Assembly (NCBI GenBank): GCA_036245805.1
Contig: BTRK01000001.1
Coordinates: 1,736,001-1,800,000 of the forward strand
Origin: Pristionchus mayeri
Lineage: Eukaryota; Nematoda; Chromadorea; Rhabditida; Neodiplogasteridae
Length of the DNA stretch: 64,000 nt
Direction of reading: 5' to 3'
A program made the translations under genes and the position numbers. Below the pieces are notes generated by a model. It ran no database searches, had not been told where the DNA came from, and was given only the letters and a program-made list of their open reading frames with translations. Positions 12,170 to 23,568 of this stretch are shown here, one piece after another. Numbering within the stretch: the stretch's first letter is position 1; the number at the start of each line of letters is the position of its first letter.

Positions 12170-15100
12170 TGGTCTTCATCTACGGTGGTCTGAGCGCCCC
12201 TATTCTCTTCAGTGGTCTTCCTCTACGGTGGTCTGAGCGCCCCTTTTCTCTTCAGTGGTCTTCCTCTACGGTGGTCTGAGCGCCCCTTTTCCCTTCAGTG
12301 GTCTTCCTCTACAGTGGTCTGAGCGCCCCTTTTCTGTTCAGTGGTCTTCATCTACGGTGGTCTGAGCGCCCCTATTCTCTTCAGTGGTCTTCCTCTACGG
12401 TGGTCTGAGCGCCCCTTTTCTCTTCAGTGGTCTTCCTCTACGGTGGTCTGAGCGCCCCTTTTCCCTTCAGTGGTCGTCCTCTACAGTGGTCTGAGCGCCC
12501 CTTTTCTGTTCAGTGGTCTTCATCTACGGTGGTCTGAGCGCCCTTTTTCTCTTCAGTGGTTTTTCTCTACAGTGGTCTGAGTGCCCCTTTTCTGTTCAGT
12601 GGTCTTCATCTACGGTGGTCTGAGCGCCCCTTTTCTCTTCAGTGGTCTTCCTCTACGGTGGTCTGAGCGCCCCTTTTCTGTTCAGTGGTCTTCATCTACG
12701 GTGGTCTGAGCGCCCCTATTCTCTTCAGTGGTCTTCCTCTACGGTGGTCTGAGCGCCCCTTTTCTCTTCAGTGGTCTTCCTCTACGGTGGTCTGAGCGCC
12801 CCTTTTCCCTTCAGTGGTCTTCCTCTACAGTGGTCTGAGCGCCCCTTTTCTGTTCAGTGGTCTTCCTCTACAGTGGTCTGAGCGCCCCTTTTCTCTTCAG
12901 TGGTCTTTCTCTACAGTGGTCTGAGCGCCCCTTTTCTCTTCAGTGGTCTTCCTCTACGGTGGTCTGAGCGCCCCTTTTCTCGTCAGTGGTCTTCCTCTAC
13001 GGTGGTCTGAGCGCCCCTTTTCTCTTCAGTGGTCTTCCTGTACGGTGGTCTGAGCGCCCCTTTTCCCTTCAGTGGTCTTCCTCTACAGTGGTCTGAGCGC
13101 CCCTTTTCAATTCAGTGGTCTTCCTCTACAGTGGTCTGAGCGCCCCTTTTCTCTTCAGTGGTCTTCCTCTACGGTGGTCTGAGCGCTCCTTTTCTCTTCA
13201 GTGGTCTTCCTGTACGGTGGTCTGAGCGCCCCTTTTCCCTTCAGTGGTCTTCCTCTACAGTGGTCTGAGCGCCCCTTTTCTCTTCAGTGGTCTTCATCTA
13301 CGGTGGTCTGAGCGCCCCTATTCTCTTCAGTGGTCTTCCTCTACGGTGGTCTGAGCGCCCCTTTTCTCTTCAGTGGTCTTCCTCTACGGTGGTCTGAGCG
13401 CCCCTTTTCTCTTCAGTGGTCTTCCTCTACAGTGGTCTGAGCGCCCCTTTTCTCTTCAGTGGTCTTCCTCTACGGTGGTCTGAGCGCCCCTTTTCTCGTC
13501 AGTGGTCTTCCTCTACGGTGGTCTGAGCGCCCCTTTTCTCTTAAGTGGTCTTCCTGTACGGTGGTCTGAGCGCCCCTTTTCTCTTCAGTGGTCTTCCTCT
13601 ACGGTGGTCTGAGCGCCCCTTTTCTCTTCAGTGGTCTTCCTCTACGGTGGTCTGAGCGCCCCTTTTCCCTTCAGTGGTCTTCCTCTACAGTGGTCTGAGC
13701 GCCCCTTTTCTGTTCAGTGGTCTTCCTCTACGGAGGTCTGAGCGCCCCTTTTCTCTTCAGTGGTCTTCCTCTACGGTGGTCTGAGCGCCCCTTTTCCCTT
13801 CAGTGGTCTTCCTCTACAGTGGTCTGAGCGCCCCTTTTCTGTTCAGTGGTCTTCCTCTACGGTGGTCTGAGCGCCCCTATTCTCTTCAGTGGTCTTCCTC
13901 TACGGTGGTCTGAGCGCCCCTTTTCTCGTCAGTGGTCTTCCTCTACGGTGGTCTGAGCGCCCCTTTTCTCTTAAGTGGTCTTCCTGTACGGTGGTCTGAG
14001 CGCCCCTTTTCTCTTCAGTGGTCTTCCTCTACGGTGGTCTGAGCGCCCCTTTTCCCTTCAGTGGTCTTCCTCTACAGTGGTCTGAGCGCCCCTTTTCTGT
14101 TCAGTGGTCTTCATCTACGGTGGTCTGAGCGCCCCTTTTCTGTTCAGTGGTCTTCATCTACGGTGGTCTGAGCGCCCCTATTCTCTTCAGTGGTCTTCCT
14201 CTACGGAGGTCTGAGCGCCCCTTTTCTCTTCAGTGGTCTTCCTCTACGGTGGTCTGAGCGCCCCTTTTCCCTTCAGTGGTCTTCCTCTACAGTGGTCTGA
14301 GCGCCCCTTTTCTGTTCAGTGGTCTTCCTCTACGGAGGTCTGAGCGCCCCTTTTCTCTTCAGTGGTCTTCCTCTACGGTGGTCTGAGCGCCCCTTTTCCC
14401 TTCAGTGGTCTTCCTCTACAGTGGTCTGAGCGCCCCTTTTCTGTTCAGTGGTCTTCCTCTACGGTGGTCTGAGCGCCCCTTTTCCCTTCAGTGGTCTTCC
14501 TCTACAGTGGTCTGAGCGCCCCTTTTCTGTTCAGTGGTCTTCCTCTACGGTGGTCTGAGCGCCCCTATTCTCTTCAGTGGTCTTCCTCTACGGTGGTCTG
14601 AGCGCCCCTTTTCTCGTCAGTGGTCTTCCTCTACGGTGGTCTGAGCGCCCCTTTTCTCTTAAGTGGTCTTCCTGTACGGTGGTCTGAGCGCCCCTTTTCT
14701 CTTCAGTGGTCTTCCTCTACGGTGGTCTGAGCGCCCCTTTTCTCTTCAGTGGTCTTCCTCTACGGTGGTCTGAGCGCCCCTTTTCTCTTCAGTGGTCTTC
14801 CTCTACGGTGGTCTGAGCGCCCCTTTTCCCTTCAGTGGTCTTCCTCTACAGTGGTCTGAGCGCCCCTTTTCTGTTCAGTGGTCTTCCTCTACGGAGGTCT
14901 GAGCGCCCCTTTTCTCTTCAGTGGTCTTCCTCTACGGTGGTCTGAGCGCCCCTTTTCCCTTCAGTGGTCTTCCTCTACAGTGGTCTGAGCGCCCCTTTTC
15001 TGTTCAGTGGTCTTCCTCTACGGTGGTCTGAGCGCCCCTATTCTCTTCAGTGGTCTTCCTCTACGGTGGTCTGAGCGCCCCTTTTCTCGTCAGTGGTCTT

Positions 15101-16000
15101 CCTCTACGGTGGTCTGAGCGCCCCTTTTCTCTTAAGTGGTCTTCCTGTACGGTGGTCTGAGCGCCCCTTTTCTCTTCAGTGGTCTTCCTCTACGGTGGTC
15201 TGAGCGCCCCTTTTCCCTTCAGTGGTCTTCCTCTACAGTGGTCTGAGCGCCCCTTTTCTGTTCAGTGGTCTTCATCTACGGTGGTCTGAGCGCCCCTTTT
15301 CTGTTCAGTGGTCTTCATCTACGGTGGTCTGAGCGCCCCTATTCTCTTCAGTGGTCTTCCTCTACGGAGGTCTGAGCGCCCCTTTTCTCTTCAGTGGTCT
15401 TCCTCTACGGTGGTCTGAGCGCCCCTTTTCCCTTCAGTGGTCTTCCTCTACAGTGGTCTGAGCGCCCCTTTTCTGTTCAGTGGTCTTCCTCTACGGAGGT
15501 CTGAGCGCCCCTTTTCTCTTCAGTGGTCTTCCTCTACGGTGGTCTGAGCGCCCCTTTTCCCTTCAGTGGTCTTCCTCTACAGTGGTCTGAGCGCCCCTTT
15601 TCTGTTCAGTGGTCTTCCTCTACGGTGGTCTGAGCGCCCCTTTTCCCTTCAGTGGTCTTCCTCTACAGTGGTCTGAGCGCCCCTTTTCTGTTCAGTGGTC
15701 TTCCTCTACGGTGGTCTGAGCGCCCCTATTCTCTTCAGTGGTCTTCCTCTACGGTGGTCTGAGCGCCCCTTTTCTCGTCAGTGGTCTTCCTCTACGGTGG
15801 TCTGAGCGCCCCTTTTCTCTTAAGTGGTCTTCCTGTACGGTGGTCTGAGCGCCCCTTTTCTCTTCAGTGGTCTTCCTCTACGGTGGTCTGAGCGCCCCTT
15901 TTCCCTTCAGTGGTCTTCCTCTACAGTGGTCTGAGCGCCCCTTTTCTGTTCAGTGGTCTTCATCTACGGTGGTCTGAACGCCCCTATTCTCTTCAGTGGC
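12170..16000 (+). repeat. Satellite zone L2: CTTAAGTGG monomers, 1,161-bp HOR
   Basis: The 41-bp monomers stop. Their place after CTCGTCAG monomers is taken by full-length CTTAAGTGG monomers, still with CCTGTACGG. A 1,161-bp unit (27x43) is repeated: the variant ACGGAGG recurs at 13,732/14,893 and 14,334/15,495, and CTCGTCAG recurs at 13,925/15,086 and 14,613/15,774, all at exactly 1,161 bp. The zone edges are approximate. Confidence 0.87.
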
Positions 16001-17529
16001 CTTCCTCTACGGTGGTCTGAGTGCCCCTTTTCTCTTCAGTGGTCTTCCTCTACGGTGGTCTGAGCGCCCCTTTTCCCTTCAGTGGTCTTCCTCTACAGTG
16101 GTCTGAGCGCCCCTTTTCTGTTCAGTGGTCTTCATCTACGGTGGTCTGAGCGCCCTTTTTCTCTTCAGTGGTTTACCTCTACAGTGGTCTGAGTGCCCCT
16201 TTTCTGTTCAGTGGTCTTCATCTACGGTGGTCTGAGCGCCCTTTTTCTCTTCAGTGGTTTTCCTCTACAGTGGTCTGAGCGCCCCTTTTCTCTTCAGTGA
16301 TCTTCCTCTACGGTGGTCTGAGCGCTCCTTTTCTCTTCAGTGGTCTTCCTCTACGGTGGTCTGAGCGCCCCTTTTGTCTTCAGTGGTCTTCCTCTACGGT
16401 GGTCTGAGCGCCCCTTTTATCTTCAGTGGTCTTCCTCTACGGTGGTCTGAGCGCCCCTTTTCTCTTCAGTGGTCTTCCTCTACAGTGGTCTGAGCGCCCC
16501 TTTTCTCTTCAGTGGTCTTCCTCTACGGTGGTCTGAGCGCCCCTTTTCTCGTCAGTGGTCTTCCTCTACGGTGGTCTGAGCGCCCCTTTTCTCTTAAATG
16601 GTCTTCCTGTACGGTGGTCTGAGCGCCCCTTTTCTGTTCAGTGGTCTTCATCTACGGTGGTCTGAGCGCCCCTTTTCTCTTCAGTGGTCTTCCTCTACGG
16701 TGGTCTGAGCGCCCCTTTTCTCTTCAGTGGTCTTCATTTACGGTGGTCTGAGCGCCCCTATTCTCTTCAGTGGTCTTCCTCTACGGTGGTCTGAGCGCCC
16801 CTTTTCTCTTCAGTGGTCTTCCTCTACGGTGGTCTGAGCGCCCCTTTTCCCTTCAGTGGTCTTCCTCTACAGTGGTCTGAGCGCCCCTTTTCTGTTCAGT
16901 GGTCTTCATCTACGGTGGTCTGAGCGCCCTTTTTCTCTTCAGTGGTTTTCCTCTACAGTGGTCTGAGTGCCCGTTTTCTGTTCAGTGGTCTTCATCTACG
17001 GTGGTCTGAGCGCCCTTTTTCTCTTCAGTGGTTTTCCTCTACAGTGGTCTGAGCGCCCCTTTTCTCTTCAGTGATCTTCCTCTACGGTGGTCTGAGCGCC
17101 CCTTTTCTCTTCAGTGGTCTTCCTCTACAGTGGTCTGAGCGCCCCTTTTCTCTTCAGTGGTCTTCCTCTACGGTGGTCTGAGCGCCCCTTTTCTCGTCAG
17201 TGGTCTTCCTCTACGGTGGTCTGAGCGCCCCTTTTCTCTTCAGTGGTCTTCATCTACGGTGGTCTGAGCGCCCCTATTCTCTTCAGTGGTTTTCCTCTAC
17301 AGTGGTCTGAGCGCCCCTTTTCTCTTCAGTGATCTTCCTCTACGGTGGTCTGAGCGCCCCTTTTCTCTTCAGTGGTCTTCCTCTACAGTGGTCTGAGCGC
17401 CCCTTTTCTCTTCAGTGGTCTTCATCTACGGTGGTCTGAGCGCCCCTTTTCTCTTCAGTGGTCTTCCTCTACAGTGGTCTGAGCGCCCCTTTTCTCTTCA
17501 GTGGTCTTCCTCTACGGTGGTCTGAGCGC

Positions 17530-17565
17530 CCCTTTTCTCGTCAGTGGTCTTCCTGTACGGTGGTC
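17530..17565 (+). repeat. Hybrid monomer from one-unit deletion
   Basis: CTCGTCAG (17,537-17,544) is followed in the same monomer by CCTGTACGG (17,552-17,560). Elsewhere in the left arm these marks sit in two successive monomers. The sister HOR copy at about 19,430-19,495 keeps both monomers. This is the expected product of an unequal exchange that removed exactly 43 bp, and it partly explains the 1,849 versus 1,935 bp difference between HOR copies. Confidence 0.75.
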
Positions 17566-20500
17566 TGAGCGCCCCTTTTCTCTTCAGTGGTCTTCCTCTA
17601 CGGTGGTCTGAGCGCCCCTTTTCTGTTCAGTGGTCTTCATCTACGGTGGTCTGAGCGCCCCTATTCTCTTCAGTGGTCTTCCTCTACGGTGGTCTGAGCG
17701 CCCCTTTTCTCTTCAGTGGTCTTCCTCTACGGTGGTCTGAGCGCCCCTTTTCCCTTCAGTGGTCTTCCTCTACAGTGGTCTGAGCGCCCCTTTTCTGTTC
17801 AGTGGTCTTCATCTACGGTGGTCTGAGCTCCCCTATTCTCTTCAGTGGTCTTCCTCTACGGTGGTCTGAGCGCCCCTTTTCTCTTCAGTGGTCTTCCTCT
17901 ACGGTGGTCTGAGCGCCCCTTTTCCCTTCAGTGGTCTTCCTCTACAGTGGTCTGAGCGCCCCTTTTCTGTTCAGTGGTCTTCATCTACGGTGGTCTGAGC
18001 GCCCTTTTTCTCTTCAGTGGTTTTCCTCTACAGTGGTCTGAGTGCCCCTTTTCTGTTCAGTGGTCTTCATCTACGGTGGTCTGAGCGCCCTTTTTCTCTT
18101 CAGTGGTTTTCCTCTACAGTAGTCTGAGCGCCCCTTTTCTCTTCAGTGATCTTCCTCTACGGTGGTCTGAGCGCCCCTTTTCTCTTCAGTGGTCTTCCTC
18201 TACGGTGGTCTGAGCGCCCCTTTTGTCTTCAGTGGTCTTCCTCTACGGTGGTCTGAGCGCCCCTTTTATCTTCAGTGGTCTTCCTCTACGGTGGTCTGAG
18301 CGCCCCTTTTCTCTTCAGTGGTCTTCCTCTACAGTGGTCTGAGCGCCCCTTTTCTCTTCAGTGGTCTTCCTCTACGGTGGTCTGAGCGCCCCTTTTCTCG
18401 TCAGTGGTCTTCCTCTACGGTGGTCTGAGCGCCCCTTTTCTCTTAAATGGTCTTCCTGTACGGTGGTCAGAGCGCCCCTTTTCTGTTCAGTGGTCTTCAT
18501 CTACGGTGGTCTGAGCGCCCCTTTTCTCTTCAGTGGTCTTCCTCTACGGTGGTCTGAGCGCCCCTTTTCTCTTCAGTGGTCTTCATCTACGGTGGTCTGA
18601 GCGCCCCTATTCTCTTCAGTGGTCTTCCTCTACGGTGGTCTGAGCGCCCCTTTTCTCTTCAGTGGTCTTCCTCTACGGTGGTCTGAGCGCCCCTTTTCCC
18701 TTCAGTGGTCTTCCTCTACAGTGGTCTGAGCGCCCCTTTTCTGTTCAGTGGTCTTCATCTACGGTGGTCTGAGCGCCCTTTTTCTCTTCAGTGGTTTTCC
18801 TCTACAGTGGTCTGAGTGCCCCTTTTCTGTTCAGTGGTCTTCATCTACGGTGGTCTGAGCGCCCTTTTTCTCTTCAGTGGTTTTCCTCTACAGTGGTCTG
18901 AGCGCCCCTTTTCTCTTCAGTGATCTTCCTCTACGGTGGTCTGAGCGCCCCTTTTCTCTTCAGTGGTCTTCCTCTACAGTGGTCTGAGCGCCCCTTTTCT
19001 CTTCAGTGGTCTTCCTCTACGGTGGTCTGAGCGCCCCTTTTCTCGTCAGTGGTCTTCCTCTACGGTGGTCTGAGCGCCCCTTTTCTCTTCAGTGGTCTTC
19101 ATCTACGGTGGTCTGAGCGCCCCTATTCTCTTCAGTGGTTTTCCTCTACAGTGGTCTGAGCGCCCCTTTTCTCTTCAGTGATCTTCCTCTACGGTGGTCT
19201 GAGCGCCCCTTTTCTCTTCAGTGGTCTTCCTCTACGGTGGTCTGAGCGCCCCTTTTCTCTTCAGTGGTCTTCCTCTACAGTGGTCTGAGCGCCCCTTTTC
19301 TCTTCAGTGGTCTTCATCTACGGTGGTCTGAGCGCCCCTTTTCTCTTCAGTGGTCTTCCTCTACAGTGGTCTGAGCGCCCCTTTTCTCTTCAGTGGTCTT
19401 CCTCTACGGTGGTCTGAGCGCCCCTTTTCTCGTCAGTGGTCTTCCTCTACGGTGGTCTGAGCGCCCCTTTTCTCTTAAGTGGTCTTCCTGTACGGTGGTC
19501 TGAGCGCCCCTTTTCTCTTCAGTGGTCTTCCTCTACGGTGGTCTGAGCGCCCCTTTTCTGTTCAGTGGTCTTCATCTACGGTGGTCTGAGCGCCCCTATT
19601 CTCTTCAGTGGTCTTCCTCTACGGTGGTCTGAGCGCCCCTTTTCTCTTCAGTGGTCTTCCTCTACGGTGGTCTGAGCGCCCCTTTTCCCTTCAGTGGTCT
19701 TCCTCTACAGTGGTCTGAGCGCCCCTTTTCTGTTCAGTGGTCTTCATCTACGGTGGTCTGAGCTCCCCTATTCTCTTCAGTGGTCTTCCTCTACGGTGGT
19801 CTGAGCGCCCCTTTTCTCTTCAGTGGTCTTCCTCTACGGTGGTCTGAGCGCCCCTTTTCCCTTCAGTGGTCTTCCTCTACAGTGGTCTGAGCGCCCCTTT
19901 TCTGTTCAGTGGTCTTCATCTACGGTGGTCTGAGCGCCCTTTTTCTCTTCAGTGGTTTTCCTCTACAGTGGTCTGAGTGCCCCTTTTCTGTTCAGTGGTC
20001 TTCATCTACGGTGGTCTGAGCGCCCTTTTTCTCTTCAGTGGTTTTCCTCTACAGTAGTCTGAGCGCCCCTTTTCTCTTCAGTGATCTTCCTCTACGGTGG
20101 TCTGAGCGCCCCTTTTCTCTTCAGTGGTCTTCCTCTACGGTGGTCTGAGCGCCCCTTTTGTCTTCAGTGGTCTTCCTCTACGGTGGTCTGAGCGCCCCTT
20201 TTATCTTCAGTGGTCTTCCTCTACGGTGGTCTGAGCGCCCCTTTTCTCTTCAGTGGTCTTCCTCTACAGTGGTCTGAGCGCCCCTTTTCTCTTCAGTGGT
20301 CTTCCTCTACGGTGGTCTGAGCGCCCCTTTTCTCGTCAGTGGTCTTCCTCTACGGTGGTCTGAGCGCCCCTTTTCTCTTCAGTGGTCTTCCTCTACGGTG
20401 GTCTGAGCGCCCCTTTTCCCTTCAGTGGTCTTCCTCTACAGTGGTCTGAGCGCCCCTTTTCTGTTCAGTGGTCTTCATCTACGGTGGTCTGAGCTCCCCT

Positions 20501-21429
20501 ATTCTCTTCAGTGGTCTTCCTCTACAGTGGTCTGAGTGCCCCTTTTCTGTTCAGTGGTCTTCATCTACGGTGGTCTGAGCGCCCTTTTTCTCTTCAGTGG
20601 TTTTCCTCTACAGTAGTCTGAGCGCCCCTTTTCTCTTCAGTGATCTTCCTCTACGGTGGTCTGAGCGCCCCTTTTCTCTTCAGTGGTCTTCCTCTACGGT
20701 GGTCTGAGCGCCCCTTTTGTCTTCAGTGGTCTTCCTCTACGGTGGTCTGAGCGCCCCTTTTCCCTTCAGTGGTCTTCCTCTACAGTGGTCTGAGCGCCCC
20801 TTTTCTGTTCAGTGGTCTTCATCTACGGTGGTCTGAGCGCCCTTTTTCTCTTCAGTGGTCTTCCTCTACGGTGGTCTGAGCGCCCCTTTTCTGTTCAGTG
20901 GTCTTCATCTACGGTGGTCTGAGCGCCCCTATTCTCTTCAGTGGTCTTCCTCTACGGTGGTCTGAGCGCCCCTTTTCTCTTCAGTGGTCTTCCTCTACGG
21001 TGGTCTGAGCGCCCCTTTTCCCTTCAGTGGTCTTCCTCTACAGTGGTCTGAGCGCCCCTTTTCTGTTCAGTGGTCTTCATCTACGGTGGTCTGAGCGCCC
21101 TTTTTCTCTTCAGTGGTTTTCCTCTACAGTGGTCTGAGTGCCCCTTTTCTGTTCAGTGGTCTTCATCTACGGTGGTCTGAGCGCCCTTTTTCTCTTCAGT
21201 GGTTTTCCTCTACAGTAGTCTGAGCGCCCCTTTTCTCTTCAGTGATCTTCCTCTACGGTGGTCTGAGCGCCCCTTTTCTCTTCAGTGGTCTTCCTCTACG
21301 GTGGTCTGAGCGCCCCTTTTGTCTTCAGTGGTCTTCCTCTACGGTGGTCTGAGCGCCCCTTTTATCTTCAGTGGTCTTCCTCTACGGTGGTCTGAGCGCC
21401 CCTTTTCTCTTCAGTGGTCTTCCTCTACA

Positions 21430-21475
21430 GTGGTCTGAGCGCCCCCTTTTCTCTTCAGTGGTCTTCCTCTACGGT
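21430..21475 (+). repeat. 44-bp monomer (extra C)
   Basis: GCGCCCC is lengthened by one C, so this monomer is 44 bp. The same single-base expansion is seen near 40,462, 42,966 and 43,654. It shifts the apparent reading frame and is a useful marker of lineage. Confidence 0.85.
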
Positions 21476-23394
21476 GGTCTGAGCGCCCCTTTTCTCGTCA
21501 GTGGTCTTCCTCTACGGTGGTCTGAGCGCCCCTTTTCTCTTAAATGGTCTTCCTGTACGGTGGTCTGAGCGCCCCTTTTCTCTTCAGTGGTCTTCCTCTA
21601 CGGTGGTCTGAGCGCCCCTTTTCTGTTCAGTGGTCTTCATCTACGGTGGTCTGAGCGCCCCTTTTCTGTTCAGTGGTCTTCCTCTACGGTGGTCTGAGCG
21701 CCCCTTTTCTCTTCAGTGGTCTTCCTCTACGGTGGTCTGAGCGCCCCTTTTCCCTTCAGTGGTCTTCCTCTACAGTGGTCTGAGCGCCCCTTTTCTGTTC
21801 AGTGGTCTTCATCTACGGTGGTCTGAGCGCCCTTTTTCTCTTCAGTGGTTTTCCTCTACAGTGGTCTGAGTGCCCCTTTTCTGTTCAGTGGTCTTCATCT
21901 ACGGTGGTCTGAGCGCCCTTTTTCTCTTCAGTGGTTTTCCTCTAAAGTGGTCTGAGCGCCCCTTTTCTCTTCAGTGATCTTCCTCTACGGTGGTCTGAGC
22001 GCCCCTTTTCTCTTCAGTGGTCTTCCTCTACGGTGGTCTGAGCGCCCCTTTTATCTTCAGTGGTCTTCCTCTACGGTGGTCTGAGCGCCCCTTTTGTCTT
22101 CAGTGGTCTTCCTCTACGGTGGTCTGAGCGCCCCTTTTATCTTCAGTGGTCTTCCTCTACGGTGGTCTGAGCGCCCCTTTTCTCTTCAGTGGTCTTCCTC
22201 TACAGTGGTCTGAGCGCCCCTTTTCTCTTCAGTGGTCTTCCTCTACGGTGGTCTGAGCGCCCCTTTTCTCGTCAGTGGTCTTCCTCTACGGTGGTCTGAG
22301 CGCCCCTTTTCTCTTAAATGGTCTTCCTGTACGGTGGTCTGAGCGCCCCTTTTCTCTTCAGTGGTCTTCCTCTACGGTGGTCTGAGCGCCCCTTTTCTGT
22401 TCAGTGGTCTTCATCTACGGTGGTCTGAGCGCCCCTTTTCTCTTCAGTGGTCTTCCTCTACGGTGGTCTGAGCGCCCCTTTTCTCTTCAGTGGTCTTCCT
22501 CTACGGTGGTCTGAGCGCCCCTTTTCCCTTCAGTGGTCTTCCTCTACAGTGGTCTGAGCGCCCCTTTTCTGTTCAGTGGTCTTCATCTACGGTGGTCTGA
22601 GCGCCCTTTTTCTCTTCAGTGGTTTTCCTCTACAGTGGTCTGAGTGCCCCTTTTCTGTTCAGTGGTCTTCATCTACGGTGGTCTGAGCGCCCTTTTTCTC
22701 TTCAGTGGTTTTCCTCTAAAGTGGTCTGAGCGCCCCTTTTCTCTTCAGTGATCTTCCTCTACGGTGGTCTGAGCGCCCCTTTTCTCTTCAGTGGTCTTCC
22801 TCTACGGTGGTCTGAGCGCCCCTTTTATCTTCAGTGGTCTTCCTCTACGGTGGTCTGAGCGCCCCTTTTATCTTCAGTGGTCTTCCTCTACGGTGGTCTG
22901 AGCGCCCCTTTTCTCTTCAGTGGTCTTCCTCTACGGTGGTCTGAGCGCCCCTTTTCTCGTCAGTGGTCTTCCTCTACGGTGGTCTGAGCGCCCCTTTTCT
23001 CTTAAATGGTCTTCCTGTACGGTGGTCTGAGCGCCCCTTTTCTCTTCAGTGGTCTTCATCTACGGTGGTCTGAGCGCCCTTTTTCTCTTCAGTGGTTTTC
23101 CTCTAAAGTGGTCTGAGCGCCCCTTTTCTCTTCAGTGATCTTCCTCTACGGTGGTCTGAGCGCCCCTTTTCTCTTCAGTGGTTTTCCTCTACAGTGGTCT
23201 GAGTGCCCCTTTTCTGTTCAGTGGTCTTCATCTACGGTGGTCTGAGCGCCCTTTTTCTCTTCAGTGGTTTTCCTCTAAAGTGGTCTGAGCGCCCCTTTTC
23301 TCTTCAGTGGTCTTCCTCTACGGTGGTCTGAGCGCCCCTTTTCTCGTCAGTGGTCTTCCTCTACGGTGGTCTGAGCGCCCCTTTTCTCTTAAGA

Positions 23395-23411
23395 GGTCTT
23401 CCTGTACGGTG
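23395..23411 (+). repeat. Left target-site duplication (putative)
   Basis: The last recognisable satellite before the retrotransposon is GGTCTTCCTGTACGGTG. The first satellite after it (26,386-26,402) is the same 17 bases with one change (G versus C at the tenth base). An uninterrupted array would have moved on to GTCTGAGCG, so the 17 bp are present twice. The single mismatch is a known polymorphic site of the satellite. A repeat-mediated rearrangement would look similar. Confidence 0.6.
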
Positions 23412-23568
23412 TACGGTTCCTGTATTCTCCATTCTCCATTCTCCATTCTCCATTCTCCATTCGAGCGCGGCTGAGGGGTGGTCGGTCTCGACTTTCCTCT
23501 CTGTCTGTTCTCGTTTGGGAGTCCCCCGACGTCGACTTGGACAACCGTCGGTGGTATCTGTCTGCCAC
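23412..23568 (+). other. Retrotransposon 5' leader
   Basis: About 157 bp separate the satellite from the first in-frame ATG of the endonuclease. They contain a short junction repeat (GTACGGT twice at 23,404-23,417), the ATTCTCC repeat, and a unique GC-rich stretch with GTCGACTTGG near 23,531. The frame is open through the leader and into the satellite, but that upstream reading has no ATG and looks non-coding. RTE elements are expected to carry an internal promoter here. I recognise no TATA box or known promoter motif. Confidence 0.6.
23424..23458 (+). repeat. (ATTCTCC)5 heptamer repeat
   Basis: Five perfect copies of ATTCTCC (GGAGAAT on the other strand), followed by a partial ATTC. This pyrimidine-rich run lies just inside the 5' junction of the retrotransposon and is not related to the 43-bp satellite. 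Confidence 0.95.

Larger units (their letters stand above)
1..12170 (+). repeat. Satellite zone L1: 41-bp monomer HORs
   Basis: In this zone a CTCGTCAG monomer is usually followed by a 41-bp monomer in which CTTCAGTGG has lost CA to give CTTGTGG, and which carries CCTGTACGG. Spacings of such pairs are 170 bp (4x43-2), 299 (7x43-2), 469 (11x43-4) and 938/942 bp. The window start (CCCTATTCTC, then an ACGATGG monomer) recurs 1,626 bp later, which is 38 monomers with four 2-bp deletions. One CTTAAGTGG monomer already occurs near 7,458. The last CTTGTGG monomer I saw is near 12,090. Confidence 0.9.
16000..23394 (+). repeat. Satellite zone L3: CTTAAATGG monomers, ~1.9-kb HOR
   Basis: Marked by GTCTTCAG, TATCTTCAG and CTTAAATGG monomers. 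GTCTTCAG lies at 16,376, 18,225, 20,160, 20,719, 21,321 and 22,096, giving spacings of 1,849 (43 monomers), 1,935 (45), 559, 602 and 775 bp. The 775 is 18x43+1, and the extra base is a C near 21,443. The rare GAGCTCCCC variant recurs at 17,825 and 19,760 (1,935 bp) and again at 20,491. The zone runs into the retrotransposon, with its last monomer altered to CTTAAGAGG. Confidence 0.87.
1..23411 (+). repeat. 43-bp satellite array, left arm
   Basis: About 545 tandem monomers of 43 bp lie head to tail without a break. Blocks GTGGTCTTCC, CTCTACGG, TCTGAGCGCCCC and TTTTCTCTTC recur at 43-bp spacing. The main polymorphic sites are CTACGG/CTACAG, TTCCTC/TTCATC, TTTTCTCTT/TTTTCCCTT/TTTTCTGTT and GAGCGCCCC/GAGTGCCCC. 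There is no coding content: a TGA (in TCTGAGCG) recurs once per 129-nt cycle in every forward frame, and a TAG (reverse complement of CTCTACxG) does the same on the minus strand. Markers mostly confined to this arm are CTCGTCAG, the 2-bp-deleted CTTGTGG, and CTTAAGTGG/CTTAAATGG. The array starts before base 1, so its left edge is not seen. Confidence 0.99.

Noticed and set aside
488..23346. Dozens of plus-strand open frames of 64-107 codons in the left satellite arm
   Set aside because: They start at GTG, repeat the same 43-codon cycle and exist only because 2-bp-deleted or variant monomers shift the TGA. They have no gene-like structure.
23350..23568. Endonuclease starting upstream within satellite (GTG at 23,350)
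   Set aside because: The upstream part is satellite and heptamer translation. The first ATG in frame (23,569) lies just before the conserved endonuclease sequence.
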